A DNA stretch of 64,000 bases, from the NCBI RefSeq assembly GCF_900215465.1, contig NZ_OBEH01000005.1:1-64000 (forward strand), given 5' to 3'. The translations under genes were made by a program, and so were the position numbers. This stretch comes from Flagellimonas pacifica (GTDB lineage Bacteria > Bacteroidota > Bacteroidia > Flavobacteriales > Flavobacteriaceae). Within the stretch, counting starts at the first letter, position 1; the number at the start of each line of letters is the position of its first letter. This document shows positions 19,401 to 27,322 of this stretch, in pieces. The notes beneath the pieces are model-generated. The model worked only from the letters and a program-made list of their open reading frames with translations, was not told the DNA's origin and searched no databases.

Positions 19401-20791
19401 TCCGGAAAGCAATGGGTAAAAAGATTTTCGCATTACTTCAAAAATTGAAACCCCAATTTTTGGATGGTGGAGAGAAAAATGGGCATCCAAGAGATGTTCT
19501 AGAAAAGATTTGGAAAGATTGGGAGGCATTCGCTTCATACGCTTTCAATAAAAGTCACTCTACTTGTTACGCATTTATAGCTTATCAAACTGCATATTTG
19601 AAAGCACACTACCCGGCCGAATATATGGCTGCTGTGCTTTCCAATAATATGAATGACATTAAACAGGTTACTTTCTTTATGGAAGAATGTAAGCGCATGG
19701 GACTTGAAGTGCTTGGGCCAGATGTTAATGAATCTTATTACAAGTTTGCTGTAAATCAGAACAATGCTGTTCGCTTTGGAATGGGGGCAATTAAAGGAGT
19801 AGGGCGTTCCGCTGTAGAAACTATTGTTGAGAACCGAAAAGAGGACGGACCTTATAAATCTGTGTTTGATTTGGCAAAGCGGGTTGAGTTAAGAGCCGCC
19901 AATAAAAAATCTTTTGAAAATTTGGCCTTGGCCGGAGGGTTTGATTCTTTTGGGGATACACACAGAGCACAGTATTTTCATGATGAAGGAGATGGAATAA
20001 CTTTCTTGGAAAAAGTTATAAAGTCGGCAGCGAAATATCAGGAAAACAAAAACTCTTCACAAATGGATATGTTCGGTGGAATGAGCGAAGCTCAAATTGC
20101 CGAACCTGTAGTGCCTCCTTGTGAAGATTGGGGAACCATGGAAAAACTCCGCCGGGAAAAGGAAGTTGTGGGTATCTATATTTCGGGTCATCCTTTGGAT
20201 GATTTTCAAAAGGAAATCAAGGCTTTTTGTAATAGCAATATATCAGCCTTTACCAATTTAGAACATTACGTAAATCGAGAATTGACTGTTGCCGGAGTGA
20301 TAACTGATGTACAACACAGGATTTCCAAAAATGGTAAAGGATGGGGGCTTTTTACCTTAGAGGATTATACGGACACACATGAGTTCAGGATTTTTGGTGA
20401 GGAGTACTTGAAGTTCAGGCATTTTTTAATGATCAATTCTTTTGTGCATATGAAAGCCTTTGTTCGTGAAGGATGGGTGAACAGGGAAACTGGTAAAAAA
20501 GGAGATCCCAGATTGCAGTTCAATGACTTTAAACAGCTTCAAGATGTTATGGATGCCTTTGCCCGGAAGTTGACAATTAAATTGGATATAGATCGGTTGC
20601 AGGAAAAACGTATACAAACTCTAAAGGACACTCTTATATCTTACAAAGGAGATCATCCACTTAATTTCATAGTTTATGAAATGCAGGAAGAAATCAAACT
20701 TAATCTGTCCAGTAGAAAACAAAAAGTAAAAATTAGCAGTGAACTCCTTTCCGAATTGGAGAAAAGTGAAATACATTACAAGCTGAATTAG
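16406..20791 (+). CDS. dnaE: Replicative DNA polymerase III alpha subunit with fused N-terminal exonuclease
   Basis: 1461 aa. Residues 1 to ~190 form a complete DEDDh 3'-5' exonuclease: D6/E8 in FDTETTG, the Asp of GQNVDFDIN, and the His and Asp of AHNATADVEAT. A PHP domain starts near 262 (HLHNHSQFS). Polymerase aspartates are in PDIDIDFDDE (~687) and KMDFLGLKTL (~854), and an OB-fold lies near 1310-1400. Proofreading and polymerase thus lie in one chain, unlike E. coli where DnaQ is separate. This is the main chromosomal replicase; the 1010-aa paralogue at 6285 lacks the exonuclease. Confidence 0.95.
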   Translation: MYLIFDTETTGLPKRWDAPITDIDNWPRCVQIAWQLHDEMGNLVEHQDMLIRPDGFNVPYEAEQIHGISTALAEEKGEPLHQVLEAFNAALNKAKFVVGQNVDFDINIMGCEFHRMEVGNSLTELAVLDTCTEATAELCKIPGGRGGKFKLPTLTELHQFLFGEPFAEAHNATADVEATTRCFLELIRKRHFSIEQLDVQTDYFEHFSEANPQMIQLIGLKHINLKKASKEIADALWAEDIGEISEDEINKNVESLAEATFAHLHNHSQFSVLQSTINIKSLVASAAQNNMPAVALTDHANMMGAFHFVKEVKAHNKSAKEKNAELIENGESPSEKEITPIIGCEFYVCEDHTNKSVKDYGYQIVLLAKNKNGYHNLAKMSSIAYTDGFYYVPRIDKKVVEQYKEDVIALTGNLYGEVPNKILNIGEKQAEEALLWWKNQFGDDLYVEMMRHGQEDEDRVNQVLVPLAKKHQVKIIATNNTYYCDKKDAEAHDILLCVKDGEKQSTPIGRGRGYRYGLPNQEYYFKSSDEMRALFKDVPEAILNIQEVVDKVESFELARDVLLPKFDIPKEFKVEEDLVDGGKRGENAYLKHITYQGAEKRYGEITDEITERLDFELATIENSGYPGYFLIVEDFIREARNMDVSVGPGRGSAAGSVVAYCLGITNIDPLKYDLLFERFLNPDRVSMPDIDIDFDDEGRGRVMDYVINKYGANQVAQIITYGTMAAKSSIRDTARVLDLPLNDADRIAKLIPNMSKLNKIFGIEESQLKKKFRSDELEKVHELLNISEGDDLEGQTVKMARVLEGSLRNTGIHACGVIITPDDITNFVPVATAKDSDLYVTQFDNSVVESAGLLKMDFLGLKTLTLIKDTVKIVKARTGTELIPDEFPLDDEKTYELFQRGDTVGIFQYESPGMQKHMKNLKPTVFDDLIAMNALYRPGPMEYIPSFIARKHGEEEITYDLPDMEEYLKETYGITVYQEQVMLLSQKLAGFSKGDADVLRKAMGKKIFALLQKLKPQFLDGGEKNGHPRDVLEKIWKDWEAFASYAFNKSHSTCYAFIAYQTAYLKAHYPAEYMAAVLSNNMNDIKQVTFFMEECKRMGLEVLGPDVNESYYKFAVNQNNAVRFGMGAIKGVGRSAVETIVENRKEDGPYKSVFDLAKRVELRAANKKSFENLALAGGFDSFGDTHRAQYFHDEGDGITFLEKVIKSAAKYQENKNSSQMDMFGGMSEAQIAEPVVPPCEDWGTMEKLRREKEVVGIYISGHPLDDFQKEIKAFCNSNISAFTNLEHYVNRELTVAGVITDVQHRISKNGKGWGLFTLEDYTDTHEFRIFGEEYLKFRHFLMINSFVHMKAFVREGWVNRETGKKGDPRLQFNDFKQLQDVMDAFARKLTIKLDIDRLQEKRIQTLKDTLISYKGDHPLNFIVYEMQEEIKLNLSSRKQKVKISSELLSELEKSEIHYKLN

Positions 20792-20869
20792 AATGCTTTA
20801 TAATAAATACTGATGGCGCAATAACTAAAATGTATGCAATTGCGGTAAGGAAGATGTACCATATTTGAC

Positions 20870-20877
20870 TAAATTTG
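20870..20877 (+). promoter_or_regulatory. Possible trxA -7 box
   Basis: TAAATTTG matches TAnnTTTG, 21 bp before the trxA start codon. The nearest TTG is too far upstream (27 nt), so the promoter call is weak. Confidence 0.3.
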
Positions 20878-20897
20878 CGAATATTAAAACAAATAAA

Positions 20898-21215
20898 ATG
20901 GCACTAGAAATAACAGATGCAACTTTTGATGAGGTAGTACTTAAAAGCAATAAACCAGTCGTTGTGGACTTTTGGGCTGCTTGGTGTGGTCCATGTAGAA
21001 TGGTAGGACCAATTATTGATGAGGTAAGTACAGAGTACGAAGGAAAAGCTGTAGTGGGAAAAGTTGATGTGGATGCAAACCAACAATTTGCGGCTAAATA
21101 TGGAGTGCGAAACATCCCAACCGTTCTTGTTTTTAAAGATGGTGAGATTGTGAATCGTCAAGTTGGCGTATCTCCCAAAAAAGCATACACAGATGCTATA
21201 GACGCACTATTATAG
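20898..21215 (+). CDS. trxA: Thioredoxin
   Basis: 105 aa from the ATG at 20898 (MALEITDATFDEVV). The upstream start at 20865 adds a non-conserved peptide and lies across the presumed -7 box. The active site is WCGPC (C30, C33) and the cis-Pro is in NIPTVLVF. It is a general cytoplasmic disulfide reductase. It follows dnaE by ~100 bp and is closed by its own terminator. Confidence 0.95.
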   Translation: MALEITDATFDEVVLKSNKPVVVDFWAAWCGPCRMVGPIIDEVSTEYEGKAVVGKVDVDANQQFAAKYGVRNIPTVLVFKDGEIVNRQVGVSPKKAYTDAIDALL

Positions 21216-21234
21216 ATAGGTTTAGAACAATTTT

Positions 21235-21268
21235 AAAAAAGGTTTGGCTGATGTCAAACCTTTTTTGT
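21235..21268 (+). terminator. trxA terminator
   Basis: The stem AAAAGGTTTG/CAAACCTTTT surrounds an 8-nt loop and is followed by more T. It starts 20 nt past the trxA stop. Confidence 0.8.
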
Positions 21269-21293
21269 TTTATATTGGGCCAGGAAGCATTTT

Positions 21294-22223
21294 ATGGATA
21301 CTCGATCAGAACTACATAGAGGTCAACTTTTCCAGAATCTTGAACTTTTGGCCAATCAAATTGTTGAAGGTTTTATTAGTGGGATTCATAAGAGCCCTTT
21401 TCACGGATTTTCAGCAGAATTTGCTGAGCATAAAATTTACAATCCAGGTGAAAGCACCAAGCATATTGATTGGAAGTTGTTTGCTAAAACAGATCGCCTC
21501 TACACTAAAAGATATGAGGATGAAACCAACTTAAGGTGTCATATGATTCTGGACAACTCAGCCTCAATGTACTATCCTAAAGTGGATAACCTTGGATTGG
21601 ACAACCTCAATAAAATCGGATTTGGCGTATTGGCTATTGCTGCTCTAATGCGGGTGTTGAAAAAACAACGAGATGCAGTTGGGCTAAGCGTTTATTCAGA
21701 CTCATATAATTATTATACTTCTGAAAAAAGCAGTGAACGGCACTTTCAAATGCTGTACTCTAAATTAAATGAAGTGGTAAGGGTAAAAGACGAATCAAAG
21801 ATTACAAAAACATATACATACCTGCATCAAATAGCTGAAAAAATTCATAGACGTAGTCTTATTTTTTTGTTTTCGGATATGTTTCAAACTGAAACTGAGG
21901 AGACTCAACTCTTTGAAGCTCTTCGTCATTTAAAGTACAATAAACATGCTGTGGTGCTTTTTCATTTGTTGGATCATAAATATGAGCTTGGTTTTGATTT
22001 TGAAAATACTCCCAAGCGATTTGTAGATGTTGAAAGTGGCACTCACATAGATTTGTATGCGGATAATATTAAAAACGCGTATCATCAGAAAGTGGAGGGA
22101 TATATGGAAAGCTTGAAGATGAAATGTGCTCAATACAAAATAAAATATATAGGAGTAGATGTAGGTTCTGACTTCTCTACTGTGCTGAATACTTTTATGG
22201 TGGAGCGACAGAAATTTGTTTAG
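21294..22223 (+). CDS. DUF58 domain protein
   Basis: 309 aa. The DUF58 core with the conserved YNPGESTKHIDWKLFAKTDRLYTKRYEDE stretch at ~46-80 is present, and a VWA-like fold follows (MILDNSASM as a MIDAS-type DxSxS, then FSDMF). DUF58 proteins usually act with MoxR ATPases and VWA membrane proteins; none is adjacent here. No membrane segment or signal is seen, so it is cytoplasmic. The start lies 26 nt past the trxA terminator; there is no clear Shine-Dalgarno, as is normal in this phylum. Confidence 0.85.
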   Translation: MDTRSELHRGQLFQNLELLANQIVEGFISGIHKSPFHGFSAEFAEHKIYNPGESTKHIDWKLFAKTDRLYTKRYEDETNLRCHMILDNSASMYYPKVDNLGLDNLNKIGFGVLAIAALMRVLKKQRDAVGLSVYSDSYNYYTSEKSSERHFQMLYSKLNEVVRVKDESKITKTYTYLHQIAEKIHRRSLIFLFSDMFQTETEETQLFEALRHLKYNKHAVVLFHLLDHKYELGFDFENTPKRFVDVESGTHIDLYADNIKNAYHQKVEGYMESLKMKCAQYKIKYIGVDVGSDFSTVLNTFMVERQKFV

Positions 22224-22245
22224 TTATTTATTTTTAAAAAATCTC

Positions 22246-22276
22246 TTGTCGAATAAGAATTGACAATGTATATTTG
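22246..22276 (+). promoter_or_regulatory. tRNA-Asp promoter
   Basis: TTG (22246-22248), 20 nt, TATATTTG (22269-22276): an exact Bacteroidota promoter. The start is predicted near 22283, about 68 nt before the mature tRNA. Confidence 0.7.
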
Positions 22277-22350
22277 CACTCGCTTTGCAAAAAGTAATTG
22301 AACAAGATTTGAATCTGACTGTTGTCAGAGTCTGTTAAGATAAAATCATT

Positions 22351-22424
22351 GGTCTGGTAGTTCAGTTGGTTAGAATACCTGCCTGTCACGCAGGGGGTCG
22401 CGGGTTCGAGTCCCGTCCAGACCG
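22351..22424 (+). tRNA. tRNA-Asp (GTC)
   Basis: 74 nt. Acceptor GGUCUGG pairs with CCAGACC, the D-arm contains AGUUGGUUAGA, the anticodon loop CUGUCAC gives GUC, and the T-arm is CGGGUUCGAGUCCCG. The CCA end is not encoded directly after the discriminator G. The 3' part is the attachment site of two integrative elements; the gene stays intact because the incoming element restores the 3' end. Confidence 0.97.
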
Positions 22425-22425
22425 C
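22383..22425 (+). repeat. Attachment site copy 1 (3' end of tRNA-Asp)
   Basis: A 43-bp segment from the anticodon loop to one base past the tRNA is repeated exactly at 38505-38547, and its last 22-23 bases again at 58378-58400. This is the left junction of element 1. Confidence 0.93.
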
Positions 22426-22437
22426 ACCAGTAAATAC

Positions 22438-22467
22438 AAGGCTTCCGAGAAATCGGGAGCCTTTTTT
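22438..22467 (+). terminator. Terminator following restored tRNA-Asp (element-borne)
   Basis: GGCTTCCGA/TCGGGAGCC with a GAAA loop is followed by six T. It lies 13 nt past the tRNA, inside element 1, so the element supplies both the tRNA 3' end and a terminator. Confidence 0.7.
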
Positions 22468-22476
22468 CTTTCCCTT

Positions 22477-22497
22477 GGGTACAACATAGGTACAACA
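22477..22497 (+). repeat. Integrase arm-type direct repeat pair, left end of element 1
   Basis: GGTACAACA occurs twice with an 11-bp period. The identical pair lies at 38368-38388, next to the integrase at the right end. This fits arm-site binding by the element 1 integrase N-terminal domain. Confidence 0.6.
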
Positions 22498-22555
22498 CTT
22501 TCCAAAGGTAATTTCTTTTGTTTACATTTAGGTTAATCTTTTGATTTTCATTAGA

Positions 22556-23227
22556 ATGAAGGTAGTTATTGAGGCCATAGGAAAGTTCTTTTACAAGTTT
22601 CTAAAGAAAAAGGAAAGCTTTTATCATTCCTTGGATAAAAGTGAAGGGAAGAAAATCCTTTTTCTTTTGACCTGTATGACCCCTGTCGCTTTCATCGCAG
22701 CCTTCACTTTTTCTGATACCTTCAAGACACAGCTTTTGATTTTCACGGGGTATTTGTGCATGGCCTTTCTGACCATTATTCTTTCCGCTGGCTACCAGTC
22801 AGGGCTAAAAAGATTCCATCGGGACAAACATGGATTGGAAATGATCAAGATCAATCTTTACGGAAAGGATTTCCCAAAATTATTGTTGACGGATGAAGAT
22901 TTGGATAATTTTCATTTGATATTGATGGGATATATTCCCCAAATCAAAATAAACAATCGTAACCTCATAAAAAATGGTAGCTCGGCCAATTATTTCTTTG
23001 TGTTTTCTTTAATGCACCGTTTTGTCAGGGATGGAATAATTGACATCGATACAGCTCGTCGGAAAATACTCTTCGAAATAATCAGAGAATCGTTCTCGAT
23101 GAACGGGAATCCTGTTAATCCCAATACGCTGGAATCAAGTTTCAGTCGATGGAACACTTCAATGAAGGACAAGCAACTGGTGGTTCTTGAGCATGAAAAG
23201 ATAATTGAAGTGTTCGGAGAACAATAA
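22556..23227 (+). CDS. Hypothetical membrane protein of element 1
   Basis: 223 aa from the ATG at 22556 (a TTG at 22541 would add five residues). Two adjacent hydrophobic segments (~36-58 and ~65-83: ILFLLTCMTPVAFIAAF and LLIFTGYLCMAFLTIIL) form a hairpin near the N-terminus. The remaining 140 residues are soluble and rich in charged residues, without a motif that I recognise. It is the first gene inside the left junction and points into the element. No function is proposed. Confidence 0.65.
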   Translation: MKVVIEAIGKFFYKFLKKKESFYHSLDKSEGKKILFLLTCMTPVAFIAAFTFSDTFKTQLLIFTGYLCMAFLTIILSAGYQSGLKRFHRDKHGLEMIKINLYGKDFPKLLLTDEDLDNFHLILMGYIPQIKINNRNLIKNGSSANYFFVFSLMHRFVRDGIIDIDTARRKILFEIIRESFSMNGNPVNPNTLESSFSRWNTSMKDKQLVVLEHEKIIEVFGEQ

Positions 23228-23352
23228 ACTTACCGCAATTCTTTGACAAGCGCCATTTATTGTTCCAGTTAACGTGATTAGCTTTCCTATGTTTGCCTAG
23301 CGCATTCACGGTAAAGGCCTTTACTCAATCATTAATTTAAATCGAAAATCTA

Positions 23353-23646
23353 ATGACTGAGGAAAAGAAAGTCGTAGGACTATTAACTGAAATTAAAACC
23401 TTGCTTTCCCAAAACAAACGGGTAATGAACGTAGATGATTTGGTGGCCTATACGGGCCTGTCAAAAAGTAAAATCTACAAACTCACTTCACTCCGCTTGA
23501 TTCCCATGGGCGAAAACGCCCATGTGCGACAAAAATTTTTTGACAAGGAGGCTATTGATGCCTGGCTCTTGGGTAAACCAGATTTATCCGATGAATTTTT
23601 GGAACAAAAGTTCAATGAGCAGCTGTTGAAAAGAAAAAGGATTTAG
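23353..23646 (+). CDS. Helix-turn-helix protein, excisionase-like
   Basis: 97 aa. MerR/HTH_17-type DNA-binding helix: VDDLVAYTGLSKSKIYKLTSLRLIPM at ~27-52, then DKEAIDAWLLGK. Small proteins of this type in Bacteroidota elements serve as excisionases or as regulators of the adjacent replication and mobilization genes. An upstream TATGTTTG (23288-23295) fits the -7 element. The next gene begins 23 bp downstream. Confidence 0.78.
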   Translation: MTEEKKVVGLLTEIKTLLSQNKRVMNVDDLVAYTGLSKSKIYKLTSLRLIPMGENAHVRQKFFDKEAIDAWLLGKPDLSDEFLEQKFNEQLLKRKRI

Positions 23647-23669
23647 CTCCAGAATAAGAAATCACAATT

Positions 23670-24875
23670 ATGGAAACAATCCCCTACGTAAGGGTGGGCA
23701 CGACGTATTATAAGTTGGTAAAATCGCCCACTATCTCAGGCCATTTTAACGAACAACTGGTTTCGTGGAGTGAACACACCATTAAGCAAGACCATGGTAA
23801 GGATTTTTTGAGCAAGGTTCCAAAATATGATGGTTTCACTTGTATTCCCAACCATATAGATTTCAAAAAAGAACACCATGGCTTCTATAATATTTACTCT
23901 CCGTTAAGCTTTGTACCAAAGGAAGGCACCATTGATAAGACGTTACAATTCTTGGAGCACATATTTGGCGGCCAAAAGGAATTGGGATTGGACTACCTAC
24001 AACTATTATACCTAAGACCCATTCAGATTTTACCCATTTTGTGTCTTGTCTCTTCAGAACGCAGTACAGGAAAAAGTTCTTTCTTAAAGTGGCTGAAGGA
24101 AGTCTTTGAAAATAACCTTACCTATCTCACGAATGATAGCTTTGGCAGCCAGTTCAATGCAGATTGGGCCAATAAGCTTTTGATATGCATCGATGAAGTA
24201 TTGTTCAATAAAGAGGAGCTGACCGAGCGCATAAAATATCTGAGTACCACCAATAGAAATAAACTGGAGGCCAAAGGGAAAGACAAACGTGAAGTGGAGT
24301 TCTTTGGTAAGTTTATCCTCTGCAGCAACAATGAGGATAACTTCATAAAAATTGATGGAAATGAGACCCGTTTCTGGGTTCGTAAAATTCCTCCCATCAA
24401 AAATGAGGAAACAGACTTTTTGGAAAAACTCATCGCTGAAATCCCAGCATTTCTATCTTATCTGGGCAATCGTAAAGTCAGTACAATCCAATCCACTCGA
24501 ATGTGGTTTTCGCCAAACCAACTATTTACACCAGCGCTTAAAAAGTTAGTGAACAACAACCGTAACAGAGTAGAAAAAGAATTGGCCAGTCTATTACTTA
24601 GTGCCATGGACAAGTTTGAATTGAACGAAATCCAATTATGTCCCATGGATGCCCTGCACATGCTCAACAAGACCAGGGTGAAGACCGACCTTACCCAATT
24701 ACGTAGACTGCTGAAGAAAGATTGGAAATTGGAAAACCAGAAGAACTCAAACAGCTACCAGCGGGTGACCATTTGGAACAACGGCGAAATCAATTTAGAG
24801 GATGCAAAAGGCAGGTACTTTTCCATCTCCAAGCATTTTTTACTAAAAAATTTTGATGAAATGATGATATCCTAA
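23670..24875 (+). CDS. Primase-helicase-like P-loop ATPase (VapE/DUF5906 type)
   Basis: 401 aa. Walker A is at ~127-137 (SSERSTGKSSF) and Walker B at 171-176 (LICIDE). A sensor follows (FILCSNNEDNF), then the Arg-bearing NETRFWVRKIP. This is the SF3/D5-like helicase core found in replication modules of Bacteroidota integrative elements. It probably unwinds element DNA during replication after excision. It precedes the Toprim primase gene, with an iteron-like repeat between them. Confidence 0.78.
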   Translation: METIPYVRVGTTYYKLVKSPTISGHFNEQLVSWSEHTIKQDHGKDFLSKVPKYDGFTCIPNHIDFKKEHHGFYNIYSPLSFVPKEGTIDKTLQFLEHIFGGQKELGLDYLQLLYLRPIQILPILCLVSSERSTGKSSFLKWLKEVFENNLTYLTNDSFGSQFNADWANKLLICIDEVLFNKEELTERIKYLSTTNRNKLEAKGKDKREVEFFGKFILCSNNEDNFIKIDGNETRFWVRKIPPIKNEETDFLEKLIAEIPAFLSYLGNRKVSTIQSTRMWFSPNQLFTPALKKLVNNNRNRVEKELASLLLSAMDKFELNEIQLCPMDALHMLNKTRVKTDLTQLRRLLKKDWKLENQKNSNSYQRVTIWNNGEINLEDAKGRYFSISKHFLLKNFDEMMIS

Positions 24876-24906
24876 GAACATCCCTCTGTTTATCGGATGT
24901 AAATCC

Positions 24907-24952
24907 GTCATCACTTTGTCATCATTCCGTCATCAAAACAAAGAATGATGAC
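24907..24952 (+). repeat. Iteron-like GTCATCA repeats, candidate element origin
   Basis: GTCATCA is repeated at 24907, 24918 and 24929, exactly 11 bp apart (one helical turn), with an inverted copy TGATGAC at 24946-24952. GATGAA repeats continue towards 25004. The block lies between the helicase and primase genes, where a replication origin or autoregulatory operator would be expected. Confidence 0.5.
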
Positions 24953-24996
24953 AAAGCCAAAACCAAGAAAAGAAGAAACGATGAAACGATGAAAAA

Positions 24997-25935
24997 ATGA
25001 TGAAGCCAGTAAGACCAACAGGAATAACCCTTTTGAATGATTCTTCATCAAATCATCAAAATTTAAATGTGTTAAGAGCTATGAAAGAAAAAAGATTTAA
25101 CTGCGAAAGAGCCCGTACCGTTAGCATCGTTGACACGATGGCAAAGCTAGGGCACTTTCCAGTGAGAGAAACGGAAAAAGAAGCTTGGTTTCTGAGTCCG
25201 TTCCGGTCAGAAACCCAAGCCTCTTTTAAGGTCTCCAAAACCCTGAATAGATGGTACGACCATGGTGAAGGCCTTGGAGGAAATATAATCGACCTTATTT
25301 GCCGATTGAAAAGCTTTGGTGTCGGCGAAACCTTGACATGGCTCCAAGGCCAAACAGGTTCTTTTTCTTTTCATCAGCCCCCAAAAGTTGTGACAGAGAA
25401 GAGAATCAGTATTAATGATATAAGGCCAATTAGTCATGTGGCATTGATTGATTACCTACAAAAGCGTCAAATCCCCTTGACCCTGGCCTATGGATATATC
25501 AAACAAGTACACTTTGGAATAGGTAAAAAATCCTTTTTTGCTCTGGGGTTGCAAAACAAAAATGGAGGTTGGGAACTACGCAATTGTTTTCAAAAATATT
25601 GTGCATTTCCTAAGGCCATCACCATAATAGAAAATAATAATCCAAGCCTTACCGTAGTTGAGGGAATGTTCGATTTTTTGTCGCTTTTGGTCATTCAACC
25701 CAAATGGTTCGCTGAATCGGATGTGCTTGTTCTGAACTCGCTGGCCTTTGCTAAAAAAGTCAATTCCATCCTAGAAAAATATTCCGGCCTCAATCTGGCA
25801 TTGGACAATGATTGTGCAGGAGATAAAGCAACCCAATATTTAATCGGATTATATCCAATAGCCGAAGACCGAAGAAATTGCTACGCTGGATTCAAGGATG
25901 TAAATGAAAAATTGATGCATCATGGGCAGGAGTAA
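24997..25935 (+). CDS. Toprim-domain DNA primase
   Basis: 312 aa. The N-terminal part resembles the CHC2 primase fold (WFLSPFRSETQASFKVSKTLNRWYDHG, then GGNIIDL) but has lost the zinc Cys/His set. A C-terminal Toprim domain carries E222 (TVVEGMFDF) and D270/D272 (LALDNDCAGD). It likely makes primers for element replication together with the helicase upstream. Two Met codons open the frame and a further in-frame one lies at 25081; the first is taken. Its 3' end overlaps the mobC-like gene by 14 bp. Confidence 0.78.
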   Translation: MMKPVRPTGITLLNDSSSNHQNLNVLRAMKEKRFNCERARTVSIVDTMAKLGHFPVRETEKEAWFLSPFRSETQASFKVSKTLNRWYDHGEGLGGNIIDLICRLKSFGVGETLTWLQGQTGSFSFHQPPKVVTEKRISINDIRPISHVALIDYLQKRQIPLTLAYGYIKQVHFGIGKKSFFALGLQNKNGGWELRNCFQKYCAFPKAITIIENNNPSLTVVEGMFDFLSLLVIQPKWFAESDVLVLNSLAFAKKVNSILEKYSGLNLALDNDCAGDKATQYLIGLYPIAEDRRNCYAGFKDVNEKLMHHGQE

Positions 25936-26458
25936 TTTGGAAAAAGAATTTGATGCACTTGAAGCTGCAATACATGGATGGGCGAAAAAAAATAACGTGC
26001 CAATTACCCAAGAAGAAACTGAACCTACTGTGACATTATCAGAGTTGACTGATGAGGCGCGTAACCTGAAACGTAATTCTGTTAAGAATTCGAGATGTGT
26101 GTCTGTGGACACAATCTCGCCTGCTCCCGATGGTCGCAGGGAAAAAAAAGAGTCGTTTAAGGGGAAAACCCAGTTGGTGAAATTCCGTTGTACCACGTAT
26201 GAAAAAAAGTTGCTATTGGCCAAGGCCAAGCTTTGCGGGCTGTCGTTAAGTGAATTCCTTCGCAGGGCGGCCATGGAACAAGCTACAATTGAACGGTTGT
26301 CTGATGAGGAAATCGAAATCTATCAAATGTTGGCCAAATACCACAACAACTTCAAATCAATTGGCAATATGTTCCGGAAGAAAAGTCCAAAGCTGACCGA
26401 AATGGTCTACGAAACTGCTAAGCAAATCAAAGAACACCTTAAAAGATTCAGCAAATGA
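25922..26458 (+). CDS. mobC: MobC-like relaxosome accessory protein
   Basis: 178 aa. A ribbon-helix-helix-like DNA-binding segment (VKFRCTTYEKKLLLAKAKLCGLSLSEFLRRAAM) lies at ~86-120 and a helical tail with NxxFKSIGNMFRK follows, as in Bacteroidota MobC (MobA) proteins that open oriT for the relaxase. It overlaps the relaxase start by 4 bp (ATGA), so the two are translationally coupled. Confidence 0.8.
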   Translation: MGRSNLEKEFDALEAAIHGWAKKNNVPITQEETEPTVTLSELTDEARNLKRNSVKNSRCVSVDTISPAPDGRREKKESFKGKTQLVKFRCTTYEKKLLLAKAKLCGLSLSEFLRRAAMEQATIERLSDEEIEIYQMLAKYHNNFKSIGNMFRKKSPKLTEMVYETAKQIKEHLKRFSK

Positions 26459-27312
26459 TTGGCAAGGGAAAATCCATTTCACATACCCGTGCCTCCATGG
26501 GTTATGGTTGGAACCAGGAAAAGAATGCCGAAGTGGTACTCAGACAGCACTTGGTCGGGGAAAACCCCAAAGAGATTACCGAGGAATTTCAGCGCATACA
26601 GGATTTGAACCATAACTGTGAACGCAACACGCTATCTTTTGTGCTCAGTCCGACAATCAACGATGGGCAACGTCTAAAAAAACAAGAGCTTGAAAGGGTC
26701 GCCAAAGAGTTTATGGATAAAATGAAGCTAGGGGAACGACAAGCCATTGCATTTGTCCATAGGGATAAAGAGCATACCCATATCCATTTATATGTGAACC
26801 GTATCGACTTTAAAGGAATCGCCTATAATGACAGCTTTATTGGCAAACGGAGTCAACAGGCCGCAGAAAAAGTTGCAGAAGACTTGCGATTGACTACGGT
26901 AAAGCAGGTACAATTTGAGAGAGACTTTCAGACCAAGGAATTGCGTAACGAAATCAAACGAAGACATGAACTGACCCTGAGACATCAAAAGCCCAAAAAT
27001 TATCAACAGTATCTAGAAGGAATGAGGGCCAATGGGGTTGCAGTCATTCCCAGCATCAATAAACAAGGTAAACTCCAAGGCTTTCGGTTTGAATTTCAAG
27101 GACACAGTTTTAAGGGAAGTGAGATACATAGGAATATGGGTATGGCTGGAATTGGGAGACAACTAACGCGCTACAATACACCAAATAGAATCATCTCGCC
27201 AAAGAACACTATCAAATTGTTGGACAAAGTGGTCCCGGTTCCTCAGAAGCTAGCAATATCCCTTGCCAAAAAAGCAATCAAGAAATCCATTGACCTAGGA
27301 ATGGGTATTTAA
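26455..27312 (+). CDS. mobB: Relaxase (mobilization nuclease)
   Basis: 285 aa, PF03432-type relaxase. It nicks the transferred strand at oriT and pilots it through a conjugation channel supplied by another element. The metal-binding histidines are H102 and the H107-T-H109-I-H111 cluster followed by LYVNRID. The N-terminal GKGKSISHTRASMGYG segment is typical of Bacteroidota MobB. No coupling protein or mating-pair genes are present, so transfer must use a helper. Confidence 0.85.
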   Translation: MIGKGKSISHTRASMGYGWNQEKNAEVVLRQHLVGENPKEITEEFQRIQDLNHNCERNTLSFVLSPTINDGQRLKKQELERVAKEFMDKMKLGERQAIAFVHRDKEHTHIHLYVNRIDFKGIAYNDSFIGKRSQQAAEKVAEDLRLTTVKQVQFERDFQTKELRNEIKRRHELTLRHQKPKNYQQYLEGMRANGVAVIPSINKQGKLQGFRFEFQGHSFKGSEIHRNMGMAGIGRQLTRYNTPNRIISPKNTIKLLDKVVPVPQKLAISLAKKAIKKSIDLGMGI

Positions 27313-27322
27313 ATTCTATGCC

